Assembly (NCBI RefSeq): GCF_002454115.1
Contig: NZ_DKIH01000009.1
Coordinates: 19,001 to 83,000, forward strand
Reading direction: 5' to 3'
Source of the DNA: Sphingopyxis sp. UBA6723
Lineage (GTDB): Bacteria; Pseudomonadota; Alphaproteobacteria; Sphingomonadales; Sphingomonadaceae
DNA: 64,000 bases
The notes under the pieces are model-generated. The model searched no databases. It was not told the origin of the DNA and saw only the letters and a list, made by a program, of their open reading frames with translations. Below, in pieces: positions 48,400 to 56,394 of this stretch. Position numbers and translations under genes: made by a program. The first letter of the stretch is position 1; every line of letters begins with the position of its first letter.

Positions 48400-49673
48400 C
48401 AGCGGCTGATCCGCAGCGTACTGCCGCCCTCCTGCACCTTGTACCCGCGCGCCGCGAGCGCCGCGCTGAGCGCCGTAAGGTCGCCGCGGAAAGTTACCCG
48501 CATGACCGATGTGCCGCCTAGCGCGAGGCTGGTGGTCGATGCCGACTGGACGCCCGCGATGCCGCCAACGGCGCGTTCGGTCGCAGTGACCGATTCGACG
48601 TCGGGCGAGCTATACTGGACGGTGAAGCTCTGCACCCCCGCCGAGGCAGTGGTCGGCACGCTGCTGTCGGTTTCGCTGGGCAGCGCATCCTCGTCGGTGG
48701 CTGCGATATCTTCGGGCAGGTCTTCACGTTCGACCGGCTTTTCCAGAACCAGATACGTATCGGTTTTCAGCACGCCCGCCGCCAGCGCGTCGATATAGAT
48801 GCGATCCATCCGCGCGACCGCTTTTTCCATCATGTCGGGCAGCGCCGCGGGGCTGGGTCCGGTCATCGTGAAGCTGGAGATCAGCTTGCTGTCGGGGCCG
48901 AAGCGCGCCGTGAAATGCCCCCTGATCGGCCCGCCAGGATAGGCATATTCGACCCGCGCGATCGGGGTCAGCACGTCGGCGGCGCCATATTGGTCGAGGA
49001 TGACACGCCACCACACGCGTCCGCGGCGCCCGGTCTGCCCGGTATTCAGCAGCAAGGTGTCCGCACCGGTACCCGCGGTACGGACATAGTCGATCGCGCT
49101 CTGCCCCGTGTTATATTCGGCCCAGGCGCGCTGCCAGGCGCTGCGCTGTTCGAACACCTGCGGAATGCCGTCGATCGAATAGACGGGAATGACGAGCAGC
49201 GGCGGCGAGCGGAGCGTCCGGCCGCTGACGCCCAATATCTGTCCGGCGCGGACGCGGTCGAACTGGACGCCGAGGCGCGCGACATAGCGACGCGGGCCGA
49301 TCTGTTCTTCCTCGACGACGATCGCGGTGACGATGCCGTCGAGCACCGAATCGCCGAGCGCAGGACCATCGCTGCCGTTGAGCTTGCGATAGAGCTGGGT
49401 CCAGCCTTTGCGCTGCGCCTCGCGCCAGCCTTTGGTGCGCGCGTCGTCGGCATTGTCGCCGGTGACATCGACCAGGATGCCGCTGGCGAGAAAATCGCCG
49501 CTGCTGTTGATCGGGGTGATGCCGCGATTGCCGCGGGTTATCTGTCCATCAACGACGCCGACGAGGAGGATCGCGAAGAATAAGCCGAACAGCATGAGCC
49601 AGCGCCGGTCGCGGGACGCCAAGGAGCGGAGAGAAAAGCTCGGGGCGAAGCGGGGAAAGGCAGCCGAAATCAT
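48399..49673 (-). CDS. DUF2066-containing membrane-anchored protein
   Basis: 424-aa protein with an N-terminal transmembrane anchor (about 27-45, MLFGLFFAILLVGVV) and a long periplasmic part. Its central region carries the DUF2066 pattern DDARTKGWREAQRKGWTQLYRKL and IVEEEQIGPRRYVARLGVQFDR. A C-terminal ferredoxin-like domain (FTVQYSSPDVESVTATERAV, VMRVTFRGDLTALSAALAARGYKV) resembles heavy-metal-associated folds without Cys. Function unknown. It overlaps hdaA and is divergent from purM (85 bp). Confidence 0.83.
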   Translation of the reverse strand: MISAAFPRFAPSFSLRSLASRDRRWLMLFGLFFAILLVGVVDGQITRGNRGITPINSSGDFLASGILVDVTGDNADDARTKGWREAQRKGWTQLYRKLNGSDGPALGDSVLDGIVTAIVVEEEQIGPRRYVARLGVQFDRVRAGQILGVSGRTLRSPPLLVIPVYSIDGIPQVFEQRSAWQRAWAEYNTGQSAIDYVRTAGTGADTLLLNTGQTGRRGRVWWRVILDQYGAADVLTPIARVEYAYPGGPIRGHFTARFGPDSKLISSFTMTGPSPAALPDMMEKAVARMDRIYIDALAAGVLKTDTYLVLEKPVEREDLPEDIAATDEDALPSETDSSVPTTASAGVQSFTVQYSSPDVESVTATERAVGGIAGVQSASTTSLALGGTSVMRVTFRGDLTALSAALAARGYKVQEGGSTLRISR

Positions 49674-49758
49674 ATCTTCTCTATGCTCTGCCCAAAAGCT
49701 CGACGCCGGACAAGGAAATCATGGCATTTCGTGGCCAGAGTCGTTAGTCGCGCTGGCC

Positions 49759-50865
49759 ATGGATTCCAAGCACAACCAACCCGGCTCCTACACTTATGCG
49801 CAGGCCGGCGTATCGATCGAGACCGGCAATGCGCTGGTCCGTGCCATCGCCCCGCTCGCCCGTGCGACGCGCCGCCCCGGCGCCGACGCCGACCTCGGCG
49901 GTTTCGGCGGTTTTTTCGACTTGAAAGCGGCGGGATTCAATGATCCCCTGCTCGTCGCCGCGAATGACGGCGTCGGCACAAAGCTGAAACTCGCGATCGA
50001 ATCGGGGCGTCATGACGGGGTCGGGATCGACCTGGTCGCGATGTGTGCGAACGACCTGATCGTGCAGGGCGCCGAGCCGCTGTTCTTCCTCGATTATTAC
50101 GCCACCGCCAAACTCGACAACGACGTCGCGACACAAGTCGTCGCGAGCATTGCCGAGGGTTGCAAACAGGCCGGTTGCGCGCTGATCGGCGGCGAAACCG
50201 CGGAAATGCCGGGGATGTACAGCGAGGGCGATTACGACCTCGCGGGTTTCTGCGTCGGCGCGGTCGAGCGCGATCAGGTGCTGACCGCCGACAAGGTTGC
50301 CGCGGGCGATGTGATCCTCGGCCTCGCGTCCTCGGGCGTCCATTCGAACGGCTTTTCGCTCGTGCGGCGGCTCGCCACCGACAAAGGGTGGAAACTCGAT
50401 CGCCCTGCCCTGTTCGACCAGACCGTCTTATTGATCGATGCGCTGATGGCGCCGACGCGCATCTATGTAAAAAGCCTGCTCCCGCTGGTGAAGACCGGCA
50501 AGATCCACGCGCTGGCGCATATCACCGGCGGCGGGCTGCTCGAAAATATCCCGCGCATCTTGCCGAAAACCCTGCACGCGAATGTCGATGCCGATGCGTG
50601 GGAACAGCCGCGGTTGATGGCGTTCCTGCAGGCACAGGGAAATATCGAGCCCGAGGAAATGGCGCGGACGTTCAATTGCGGGATTGGCATGGCAGTGGTG
50701 GTTGCGGCGGACGACGCGGCGGATGTCACCGCGGCGCTTGAAGCCGCGGGCGAAACCGTGTTCCGCATCGGCCATATCGCTGAGGGCGCCAAAGGCTGCA
50801 CCGTGACCGGCAGCGCAGAGACGTGGAGCGCGATGGGCCCGTGGAGCGCCACGCACCACGGGTGA
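49759..50865 (+). CDS. purM: Phosphoribosylformylglycinamidine cyclo-ligase (AIR synthetase)
   Basis: 368-aa enzyme of purine synthesis forming AIR from FGAM with ATP. Motifs: YAQAGVSIETGN, GGFGGFFDL, LLVAANDGVGTKLKLA, FFLDYYATAKLD, ALIGGETAEMPGMY, FCVGAVER and GLASSGVHSNGFSLVR, then AHITGGGLLENIPR. Standard length. The ATG at 49759 is the expected start, though its ribosome binding site is weak. It is followed by purN, with a repeat between them. Confidence 0.97.
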   Translation: MDSKHNQPGSYTYAQAGVSIETGNALVRAIAPLARATRRPGADADLGGFGGFFDLKAAGFNDPLLVAANDGVGTKLKLAIESGRHDGVGIDLVAMCANDLIVQGAEPLFFLDYYATAKLDNDVATQVVASIAEGCKQAGCALIGGETAEMPGMYSEGDYDLAGFCVGAVERDQVLTADKVAAGDVILGLASSGVHSNGFSLVRRLATDKGWKLDRPALFDQTVLLIDALMAPTRIYVKSLLPLVKTGKIHALAHITGGGLLENIPRILPKTLHANVDADAWEQPRLMAFLQAQGNIEPEEMARTFNCGIGMAVVVAADDAADVTAALEAAGETVFRIGHIAEGAKGCTVTGSAETWSAMGPWSATHHG

Positions 50866-50871
50866 TTTCTA

Positions 50872-50964
50872 GAACCGTTCGCCCTGAGCTTGTCGAAGGG
50901 CCGTCCTTCCTTTTGAGGTTGAAAGAGAAGAACAGTGCTTCGACAAGCTCAGCACGAACGGATT
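50872..50964. repeat. Inverted repeat between purM and purN
   Basis: CGTTCGCCCTGAGCTTGTCGAAG on the left (20-base core CCGTTCGCCCTGAGCTTGTC) pairs with GACAAGCTCAGCACGAACG on the right around a ~40-bp centre. It is the commonly seen CCTGAGCTTGTCGAAG-type palindrome of sphingomonads, different from family A. Confidence 0.75.
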
Positions 50965-50978
50965 GAAGGGGTCGCGCC

Positions 50979-51929
50979 GTGACCAAAGCCAAAGTCGCGG
51001 TTCTGATCTCGGGCGCGGGTACCAACATGGCGGCGCTTCTCTACGCCGCGAAAGCCGCCGACTGCCCTTATGAACTGGTCCTCGTCGCCAGCAACAACCC
51101 CGACGCACCGGGCTTGGCCATCGCCGCGGCCGAAGGCATCGCAACATGGAGCCTCTCGCACAAAGGCATGAACCGCGACGCGTTCGACGCGCTGGTTGAC
51201 GCCGAACTCCGTGCAGTCAAAGCCGAATTTGTCGCACTGGCAGGATATATGCGGATCCTGAGCGACGATTTCGTCGCGCGCTGGACGGGCAAGATGCTCA
51301 ACATCCACCCCAGCCTGCTGCCGCTGTACAAGGGGCTCGACACCCACCAGCGGGCGATCGACGCGGGTGACAAGTTCGGCGGGTGCAGCGTCCATATCGT
51401 CACCCCCGGCGTCGACGACGGCCCGGTGCTGGCCCAAACGCCCGTCGCGATCCTGCCCGGCGACACGGTCGAGACACTGGCGGCGCGGGTGCGGATCGCC
51501 GAACATCAACTCTATCCGCCCACCCTCGCCGCCTTTGTGACGCGCGAACGCTCGCCTGATTATCTGATCGGCCGGGTGCGCGAGCTGGCAATGGCACTGC
51601 CCGAAGCCGACGAGGTCACCTCGCACGGCATGCCGTGCTTCGGGATCGTGAAGGGCAAGAAATTCGCCTATTTCACCCAGGATCATCATGGCGACGGCAA
51701 GATCGCGCTGCTGGTCAAGATCAGCGGCGCCGACGAACAGGCGGCGCTGATCGAACTAGACGAAGATCGCTATTACCGCCCCGCCTATTTCGGCGACGGC
51801 TGGGTCGGCATCCGCCTCGACCTGGGCGATACCGACTGGGACGCAATCGGCGAATGGCTGCGCAAGAGCTGGCTGGCGGTGGCGCCGAAGAAGCTGGCGG
51901 GGTTGATGGGCGCGGCTGACGACTTCTAG
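50979..51929 (+). CDS. purN: Phosphoribosylglycinamide formyltransferase fused to an MmcQ/YjbR domain
   Basis: 316 aa, against about 190-215 for ordinary PurN. Residues 1-190 are PurN: VLISGAGTNMAALL, LAGYMRILSDDFV, the catalytic LNIHPSLLPLYKG (Asn108, His110), GGCSVHIVTPGVDDGPVLAQ with the Asp at about 146. Residues about 195-310 form a second domain resembling the MmcQ/YjbR (DUF419) DNA-binding-like fold: ALPEADEVTSHGMPCFGIVKGKKFAYF, LLVKI, GWVGIRLDL and WLRKSWLAVAPKKL. Linker near 191-196. The reading frame is continuous with no internal stop. A GTG with AAGGGG upstream is the start. Probably transcribed with purM. Confidence 0.92.
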   Translation: MTKAKVAVLISGAGTNMAALLYAAKAADCPYELVLVASNNPDAPGLAIAAAEGIATWSLSHKGMNRDAFDALVDAELRAVKAEFVALAGYMRILSDDFVARWTGKMLNIHPSLLPLYKGLDTHQRAIDAGDKFGGCSVHIVTPGVDDGPVLAQTPVAILPGDTVETLAARVRIAEHQLYPPTLAAFVTRERSPDYLIGRVRELAMALPEADEVTSHGMPCFGIVKGKKFAYFTQDHHGDGKIALLVKISGADEQAALIELDEDRYYRPAYFGDGWVGIRLDLGDTDWDAIGEWLRKSWLAVAPKKLAGLMGAADDF

Positions 51930-52042
51930 CGCCACGATCCTGAGCTGGTCTCTTGGTCGGAGTACCAGTGCGTATCGGTGATTGAGCACGCCTCACGACG
52001 ATCTAGGCTCAGTCTCTTTTCAACGGCAGAGCCTCCCCGTCC

Positions 52043-53149
52043 ATGCGCATAGCATTTGTCCCCATCATGATGTTCGCGGCGCTGCACGGCGCGCCCGTAC
52101 AGGCGGCTGAATGGGCGATGATCGACAGCGTCGAATCGAAGGGTGATCGTGCGATCTATTATGCCGACTACAGCGATGTCACGTTGCACAATGATGCCTC
52201 GCTGACCGGTGTTCCCGTTCCTGGAAAGCCGCCACGGCGGGACGATCTGCCGCCGCCGCCGTTCGAAAATACCGAAGTGGCCTTTGTCGAGGTGATGCAG
52301 GTGTTCGAATCGGCGGCAAAACCACGCTACAACAATTATCGCGTCGCCGCCGATTGCGCGCGGCGCCAGATGCGAATCGCGACGGTCGATTCGATTTTCC
52401 GCGACCATCGAACGGCGTTTTCAAGCCAGGGAACCGGCTGGTTCGACGTGCCCCCGGACGGATGGCTGAGCCGCGTCAACACCATTGCTTGCGATCGCCA
52501 GGCGATCGTTGCGGCGACGGCAAAGGCGGCCCGCGACAAATCCTACGATCCGATGATCGAGCTCGGGCTGTTGCCTATCGGCAATTTCGTAATGACGGCG
52601 CCGATTGAAGAGTTGACCTGGTCGACCTTCTGGACCGACGCCACCCCACCACCGCTCCGGCCGCAATCGGAGGCCGAAGTGCGCGCGATGAAGCAAAAGG
52701 TCGACGAAATGATGGCCAATCTGAAAAGCCAGCTCGACGGTTATGTTGCGATGGGCGAGGCGGCGCTGGCCGACCAGACCGGCGAACGCGATTTCATGGC
52801 GCGCATCCGTCCGAATTTCCAAGGCAAGACGCGGGTGCAGCAAGCCATCTTCGGCAGCATGGCAGGCTGGACCGAGGCCGAGGTCATCGAATTCTGGGGT
52901 CGGCCCGCCGCAGTTCGCCAGGTCGGCGGAACGCAGGCGTTCGATTATGAATCAAGCTACGACACACGGCAGCTGATCGTGCAGCAGCTGGCAACCGGTT
53001 ACGTCGAATATCAGGTTGGCGATTTTGAACATTGCGCGCTGACGCTGTTCATGGCGCCGGGAGGCTCGAAACCTGGTCTGCGGCTGGTCGATTTCGCGAT
53101 TAGCGGCGACAATTGTCGGCGCGCGACGCTGAACCAGATCGGGCGATAG
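52043..53149 (+). CDS. Exported protein of unknown function
   Basis: 368 aa with a signal peptide (MRIAFVPIMMFAALHGAPVQAA). The mature protein has an N-terminal beta-rich part (AEWAMIDSVESKGDRAIYYADYSDV, as in surface-adhesin-E-like domains), Cys pairs in AADCARRQ and NTIACDRQ, and a C-terminal SmpA/BamE-like segment (FGSMAGWTEAEVIEFWGRPAAVRQVGGTQAFDYE and DFEHCALTLFMAPGG). The last part resembles the outer-membrane-lipoprotein-type fold that tolerates a G-x-P turn. Function unknown. It ends at a bidirectional terminator shared with ndk. Confidence 0.72.
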   Translation: MRIAFVPIMMFAALHGAPVQAAEWAMIDSVESKGDRAIYYADYSDVTLHNDASLTGVPVPGKPPRRDDLPPPPFENTEVAFVEVMQVFESAAKPRYNNYRVAADCARRQMRIATVDSIFRDHRTAFSSQGTGWFDVPPDGWLSRVNTIACDRQAIVAATAKAARDKSYDPMIELGLLPIGNFVMTAPIEELTWSTFWTDATPPPLRPQSEAEVRAMKQKVDEMMANLKSQLDGYVAMGEAALADQTGERDFMARIRPNFQGKTRVQQAIFGSMAGWTEAEVIEFWGRPAAVRQVGGTQAFDYESSYDTRQLIVQQLATGYVEYQVGDFEHCALTLFMAPGGSKPGLRLVDFAISGDNCRRATLNQIGR

Positions 53150-53156
53150 TTACGAA

Positions 53157-53187
53157 GAAGGCCCGCGGAGCAATCCACGGGCCTTTC
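53157..53187. terminator. Bidirectional terminator between the 52043 gene and ndk
   Basis: AAGGCCCGCGG-AGCAAT-CCACGGGCCTT forms an 11-bp stem with one mismatch, flanked by AAGAAGG on one side and TTTCG on the other. It lies between convergent genes and fits a shared Rho-independent terminator; the T-tract is short. Confidence 0.7.
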
Positions 53188-53210
53188 GCTTGACGCACGG
53201 TGCCGGGTGC

Positions 53211-53633
53211 TTAGCCGACGATTTCTTCGGGCTTGAAGAAATAGGCGATTTCGATCGCGGCATTCTCGTCGCTGTCCGAGCCGTGCACCGTGTTCGCTTC
53301 GATGCTCTCGGCCAGTTCCTTGCGAATCGTGCCGGGCGCTGCGTCCTTGGGATTGGTGGCACCCATGATGTCGCGGTTGCGCTGCATGGCGTCTTCGCCT
53401 TCCAGCACCTGGACAACGACCGGGCCGCTGATCATGAAATCGACGAGTTCGCCGAAGAAGGGGCGTTCCTTGTGGACGGCGTAAAAGCCTTCGGCCTGTT
53501 CGCGGCTCATGTGGATGCGCTTCGAGGCGACGACGCGCAGACCGGCGTCTTCCAGCATCTTGGTGACGGCGCCGGTGATGTTGCGGCGCGTGGCGTCGGG
53601 CTTGATGATCGAAAAGGTGCGAGTGACCGCCAT
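53211..53633 (-). CDS. ndk: Nucleoside diphosphate kinase
   Basis: 140-aa enzyme transferring gamma-phosphate among NTPs. Motifs: TFSIIKPDATRRNITG, ASKRIHMSREQAEGFYAVHKERPFF, SGPVVVQVLEGEDAMQRNRDIMGATNPKDA and the active-site VHGSDSDENAAIEI, where the catalytic His118 (HGSDS) is seen. The ATG at 53633 has CAGGAG upstream. Standard length. It ends at a shared terminator. Confidence 0.98.
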   Translation of the reverse strand: MAVTRTFSIIKPDATRRNITGAVTKMLEDAGLRVVASKRIHMSREQAEGFYAVHKERPFFGELVDFMISGPVVVQVLEGEDAMQRNRDIMGATNPKDAAPGTIRKELAESIEANTVHGSDSDENAAIEIAYFFKPEEIVG

Positions 53634-53732
53634 GGGGGAAGCTCCTGCTTTGTTATGGTTTGCGATGCGCGCGCCTCTAGCCGCGCTTTTGCTGCACCGC
53701 AAGGCGGGAGCGTGGGCTAGCGCGGCGGCCGG

Positions 53733-54260
53733 TCAGCCGCCACTGCCGTAGGTGATCGTCCCGATGACCTGCGCGCCCTGCTGCGTCGCCGTGATCTGAA
53801 CGCCCGTTTTGGTATCGCCGGGTTTTTCGACGCCAATGATCGCGGTATCGCCGGACTTGATTTCGCTCGTCACCTTCATGCCCGCGGCCTCGGCCTGTTT
53901 GCGGAAATGGGCGATGACGTCGGCGGCCTTCGCGTTGACTTCGAAACTGGCCATGCCGCCGGTGCCGTCGGTGCCGCTGGCGGCGAAACCGCCGGTCAGC
54001 TTTGACCCGGGATAGGCGGTGAAACCCGCAGGCAACTTGGCGTTGGCAGCGCCGCCGCCAAACTGCATCTCGCCGTCTTCGGTCTTGATGGTAACATTGC
54101 TCATCTCGCCATCGTCGCTGGCGGTGACTTTATAGTCGGCGGTCTTGCCGGTTTCGGGGTCGGTGTAGGTTCCGCTGGCGACTTCGGATTCCGATTTGGA
54201 ACCGCAGGCGGACAGCAGCAGCGCGCTGGCCGCCAAGGCGATGAACGAAATTTTGGTCAT
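53733..54260 (-). CDS. Lipoprotein of unknown function
   Basis: 175-aa lipoprotein: signal peptide MTKISFIALAASALLLSAC with the lipobox LSAC at residue 19. The mature part has VASGTYTDPETGKTADYKV and a beta-rich body with INAKAADVIAHFRKQAEAAGMKV. No family recognised. CAGGAG precedes the ATG. Located between ndk and holC on the same strand. Unknown role at the membrane. Confidence 0.78.
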   Translation of the reverse strand: MTKISFIALAASALLLSACGSKSESEVASGTYTDPETGKTADYKVTASDDGEMSNVTIKTEDGEMQFGGGAANAKLPAGFTAYPGSKLTGGFAASGTDGTGGMASFEVNAKAADVIAHFRKQAEAAGMKVTSEIKSGDTAIIGVEKPGDTKTGVQITATQQGAQVIGTITYGSGG

Positions 54261-54331
54261 GATCGGCTCCTGTTGCTGGTCATCATGGTCAATACCACCG
54301 CAATAGCCTAGCTGCGGTGACGGCAGTCACA

Positions 54332-54781
54332 TCACGGCCCCTCCGACCAGCGGCCGCGATCGTCCTGTTTCCAGAAATGGGTTTCGACGTCTTCGGCGGC
54401 GCTCAGCTTGCGCCAAGTCGCACGCGCGTCGTCGATGCGACTGTTGTCGAAGAGCAGGAAGCTACGCTCGAATCCCAAGGCTTCGTCGCGCCATTCGCCG
54501 TCGGCGAGCGCGACGAGCCGGGCGCGGTTGGGGGGTGCGGGATCGAGCGTTCCCGAAATGAGGATCGGCTCGATCTCCTCATCGGGCGAGCCCGCGGCGC
54601 CATGGGGCAGAAAACTGGCTGGGGTCATCGTCCACAGCGCTTCGTCGATCGCCTGCCGCTGCATCGCCGGGGCGGCGACGATCAGCAGGCGGCCGCCCGC
54701 GCCCAGGATGCGCGTCGCGATGGCGGGGAGCACCCGTTCGACGGGGTCGCGGGTCAGCCGGTAAAAGTCGACGCGCGCCAT
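54332..54781 (-). CDS. holC: DNA polymerase III subunit chi
   Basis: 149-aa HolC, part of the clamp-loader complex and the contact to SSB. It begins ARVDFYRLTRDPVERVLPAIATRIL, with GRLLIVAAPAMQRQAIDEALW, the characteristic HGAAGSP-D-EEIEPILISG and the C-terminal ETHFWKQDDRGRW. Length is close to that of E. coli chi (147). It follows pepA by 12 bp; the pepA-holC order is conserved in E. coli too, indicating an operon. GGGGAGC precedes the start. Confidence 0.95.
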   Translation of the reverse strand: MARVDFYRLTRDPVERVLPAIATRILGAGGRLLIVAAPAMQRQAIDEALWTMTPASFLPHGAAGSPDEEIEPILISGTLDPAPPNRARLVALADGEWRDEALGFERSFLLFDNSRIDDARATWRKLSAAEDVETHFWKQDDRGRWSEGP

Positions 54782-54793
54782 GCTCCCCTGCCC

Positions 54794-56263
54794 TTAACCC
54801 TCGTGATTTTCGGCGATGTAGCGGTCCAGCAGGCGTACGCCATAGCCGGTCGCGCCCTTGGCATAGACCGGGCCGTCCTTGTCGGCCCATGCCACGCCCG
54901 CGATGTCGAGATGCGCCCAGGCGACGCCCTCGTCGACATAGCGTTTCAGGAACTGCGCCGCGGTGATCGAGCCTCCTTCGCGCGGACCGATATTTTTCAT
55001 GTCGGCGATCGGACTGTCGATCAGCTTGTCATAAGCCGCCGAGAGCGGGAAACGCCAAAGCTTGTTGTTGCTCGTCTCACCCGCCGCGATCAGCTGGGCC
55101 GCGAGGCTTTCGTCATTGGCGAAAATGCCGGCATATTCATGCCCGAGCGAGATCACCATCGCGCCGGTCAGCGTCGCGAGATCGACAATGACCTTAGGCG
55201 AATACATTTTCTGCGCCCACGTAATCGCGTCGCACAGCACCAGCCGTCCCTCGGCATCGGTGTTGAGCACTTCGACCGTCTGGCCCGACATGGTGGTGAC
55301 AATGTCGCCGGGTCGCATCGCATTCCCGTCGGGCATATTTTCGACGAGGCCGACGATGCCGACGACATTCGCCTTGGCTTTGCGCCCGGCGATCGCTTTC
55401 ATCGCGCCCGCAACGGCGCCCGCGCCGCCCATGTCCCACTTCATCATGTCCATGCCCGCGGCAGGCTTGATGCTGATCCCGCCGGTGTCGAAGGTCACAC
55501 CCTTGCCGATGAACACCACCGGCTTGTCGCCGTCCTTTCCGCCGTTCCAGCGCATGGCCAGCAGCCGCGGCGGCCGCGTCGAGCCCTGCGCGACGCCGAG
55601 CAGCGCGCCCATGCCGAGTGCTTTCATCTGGCGCTCGTCGAGCACTTCAATTTCGACGCCGAGGTCGGCGAGATGCTGGCAGCGCTCGACGAAGCTTTCG
55701 GGATAGAGGATGTTCGGCGGCTCGGCGACGAGCGTCTGGGTCAGCGCGACGCCATCCGCAATCGCTTCATTCGCGGCCCAGCGTGCCGACAGGTCGCGGT
55801 GCGGCGACGCGATGGTCAGCGTCTTGAGGGTGGGCTTGGCGTTATCGGCGAGCCGGGTGCGATAGGTGTCGATGCGCCAGTTGCGCAGCTTTGCCCCCAT
55901 TGCGAACGCCAGCACATCCTCTTCCTCGACCGCGCCCGCGCTCGCGAAATCGACATGGACCGCAGACGCGCCGCTGGTTTGCAGCCGTCCGATCAGCGCG
56001 CCGCCCGCGCGTTCGAGGTCATGCACTGTTCCTTCGCCGATTCCGACGAGCAGCAAACGCAGAACGCGGCCGCCATCGACCGCCGCGGTTTCGGCAATCC
56101 CGCCCGCCGCGCCTTCAAAGCGCGCCTGCGCGGCAGCACCGCTCAGCAGCGCTCCATGCGGTTCGCCCAGCGCCTGGACAAAGGCGTTCAGTTCGCCCTT
56201 GCGGACCGGAAACGCGACGACGTCGGCAGACGCATCGATTTGCGCGACAAAGTGAATGTCCAT
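54794..56263 (-). CDS. pepA: Leucyl aminopeptidase
   Basis: 489-aa M17 dinuclear metallopeptidase. Motifs: VVFIGKGVTFDTGGISIKPA with the Lys and Asp metal ligands, MKWDMGGAGAVAGA, NTDAEGRLVLCDAITW with the conserved Asp/Glu, and the C-terminal VAWAHLDIAGVAW. The N-terminal third is variable (VHVDFASAGAVEEED). It cleaves N-terminal residues from peptides, and PepA orthologues can bind DNA. Co-directional with holC and divergent from lptD. Confidence 0.97.
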   Translation of the reverse strand: MDIHFVAQIDASADVVAFPVRKGELNAFVQALGEPHGALLSGAAAQARFEGAAGGIAETAAVDGGRVLRLLLVGIGEGTVHDLERAGGALIGRLQTSGASAVHVDFASAGAVEEEDVLAFAMGAKLRNWRIDTYRTRLADNAKPTLKTLTIASPHRDLSARWAANEAIADGVALTQTLVAEPPNILYPESFVERCQHLADLGVEIEVLDERQMKALGMGALLGVAQGSTRPPRLLAMRWNGGKDGDKPVVFIGKGVTFDTGGISIKPAAGMDMMKWDMGGAGAVAGAMKAIAGRKAKANVVGIVGLVENMPDGNAMRPGDIVTTMSGQTVEVLNTDAEGRLVLCDAITWAQKMYSPKVIVDLATLTGAMVISLGHEYAGIFANDESLAAQLIAAGETSNNKLWRFPLSAAYDKLIDSPIADMKNIGPREGGSITAAQFLKRYVDEGVAWAHLDIAGVAWADKDGPVYAKGATGYGVRLLDRYIAENHEG

Positions 56264-56394
56264 TCGGTAACTCTCTCATGCGATGATTGATTGCAGCGTG
56301 CGGGACCGATAGGGGTTTCGCTTGCGAGTTGCAAAAACAAAGCAGCCGGTCCAACCCGGGCGGACGCGATCGATAAGTGGGACAAAGTGATTAA

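Noticed and set aside
54317..56290. 657-codon plus-strand frame opposite holC and pepA
   Set aside because: Shadow of two clearly identified genes.
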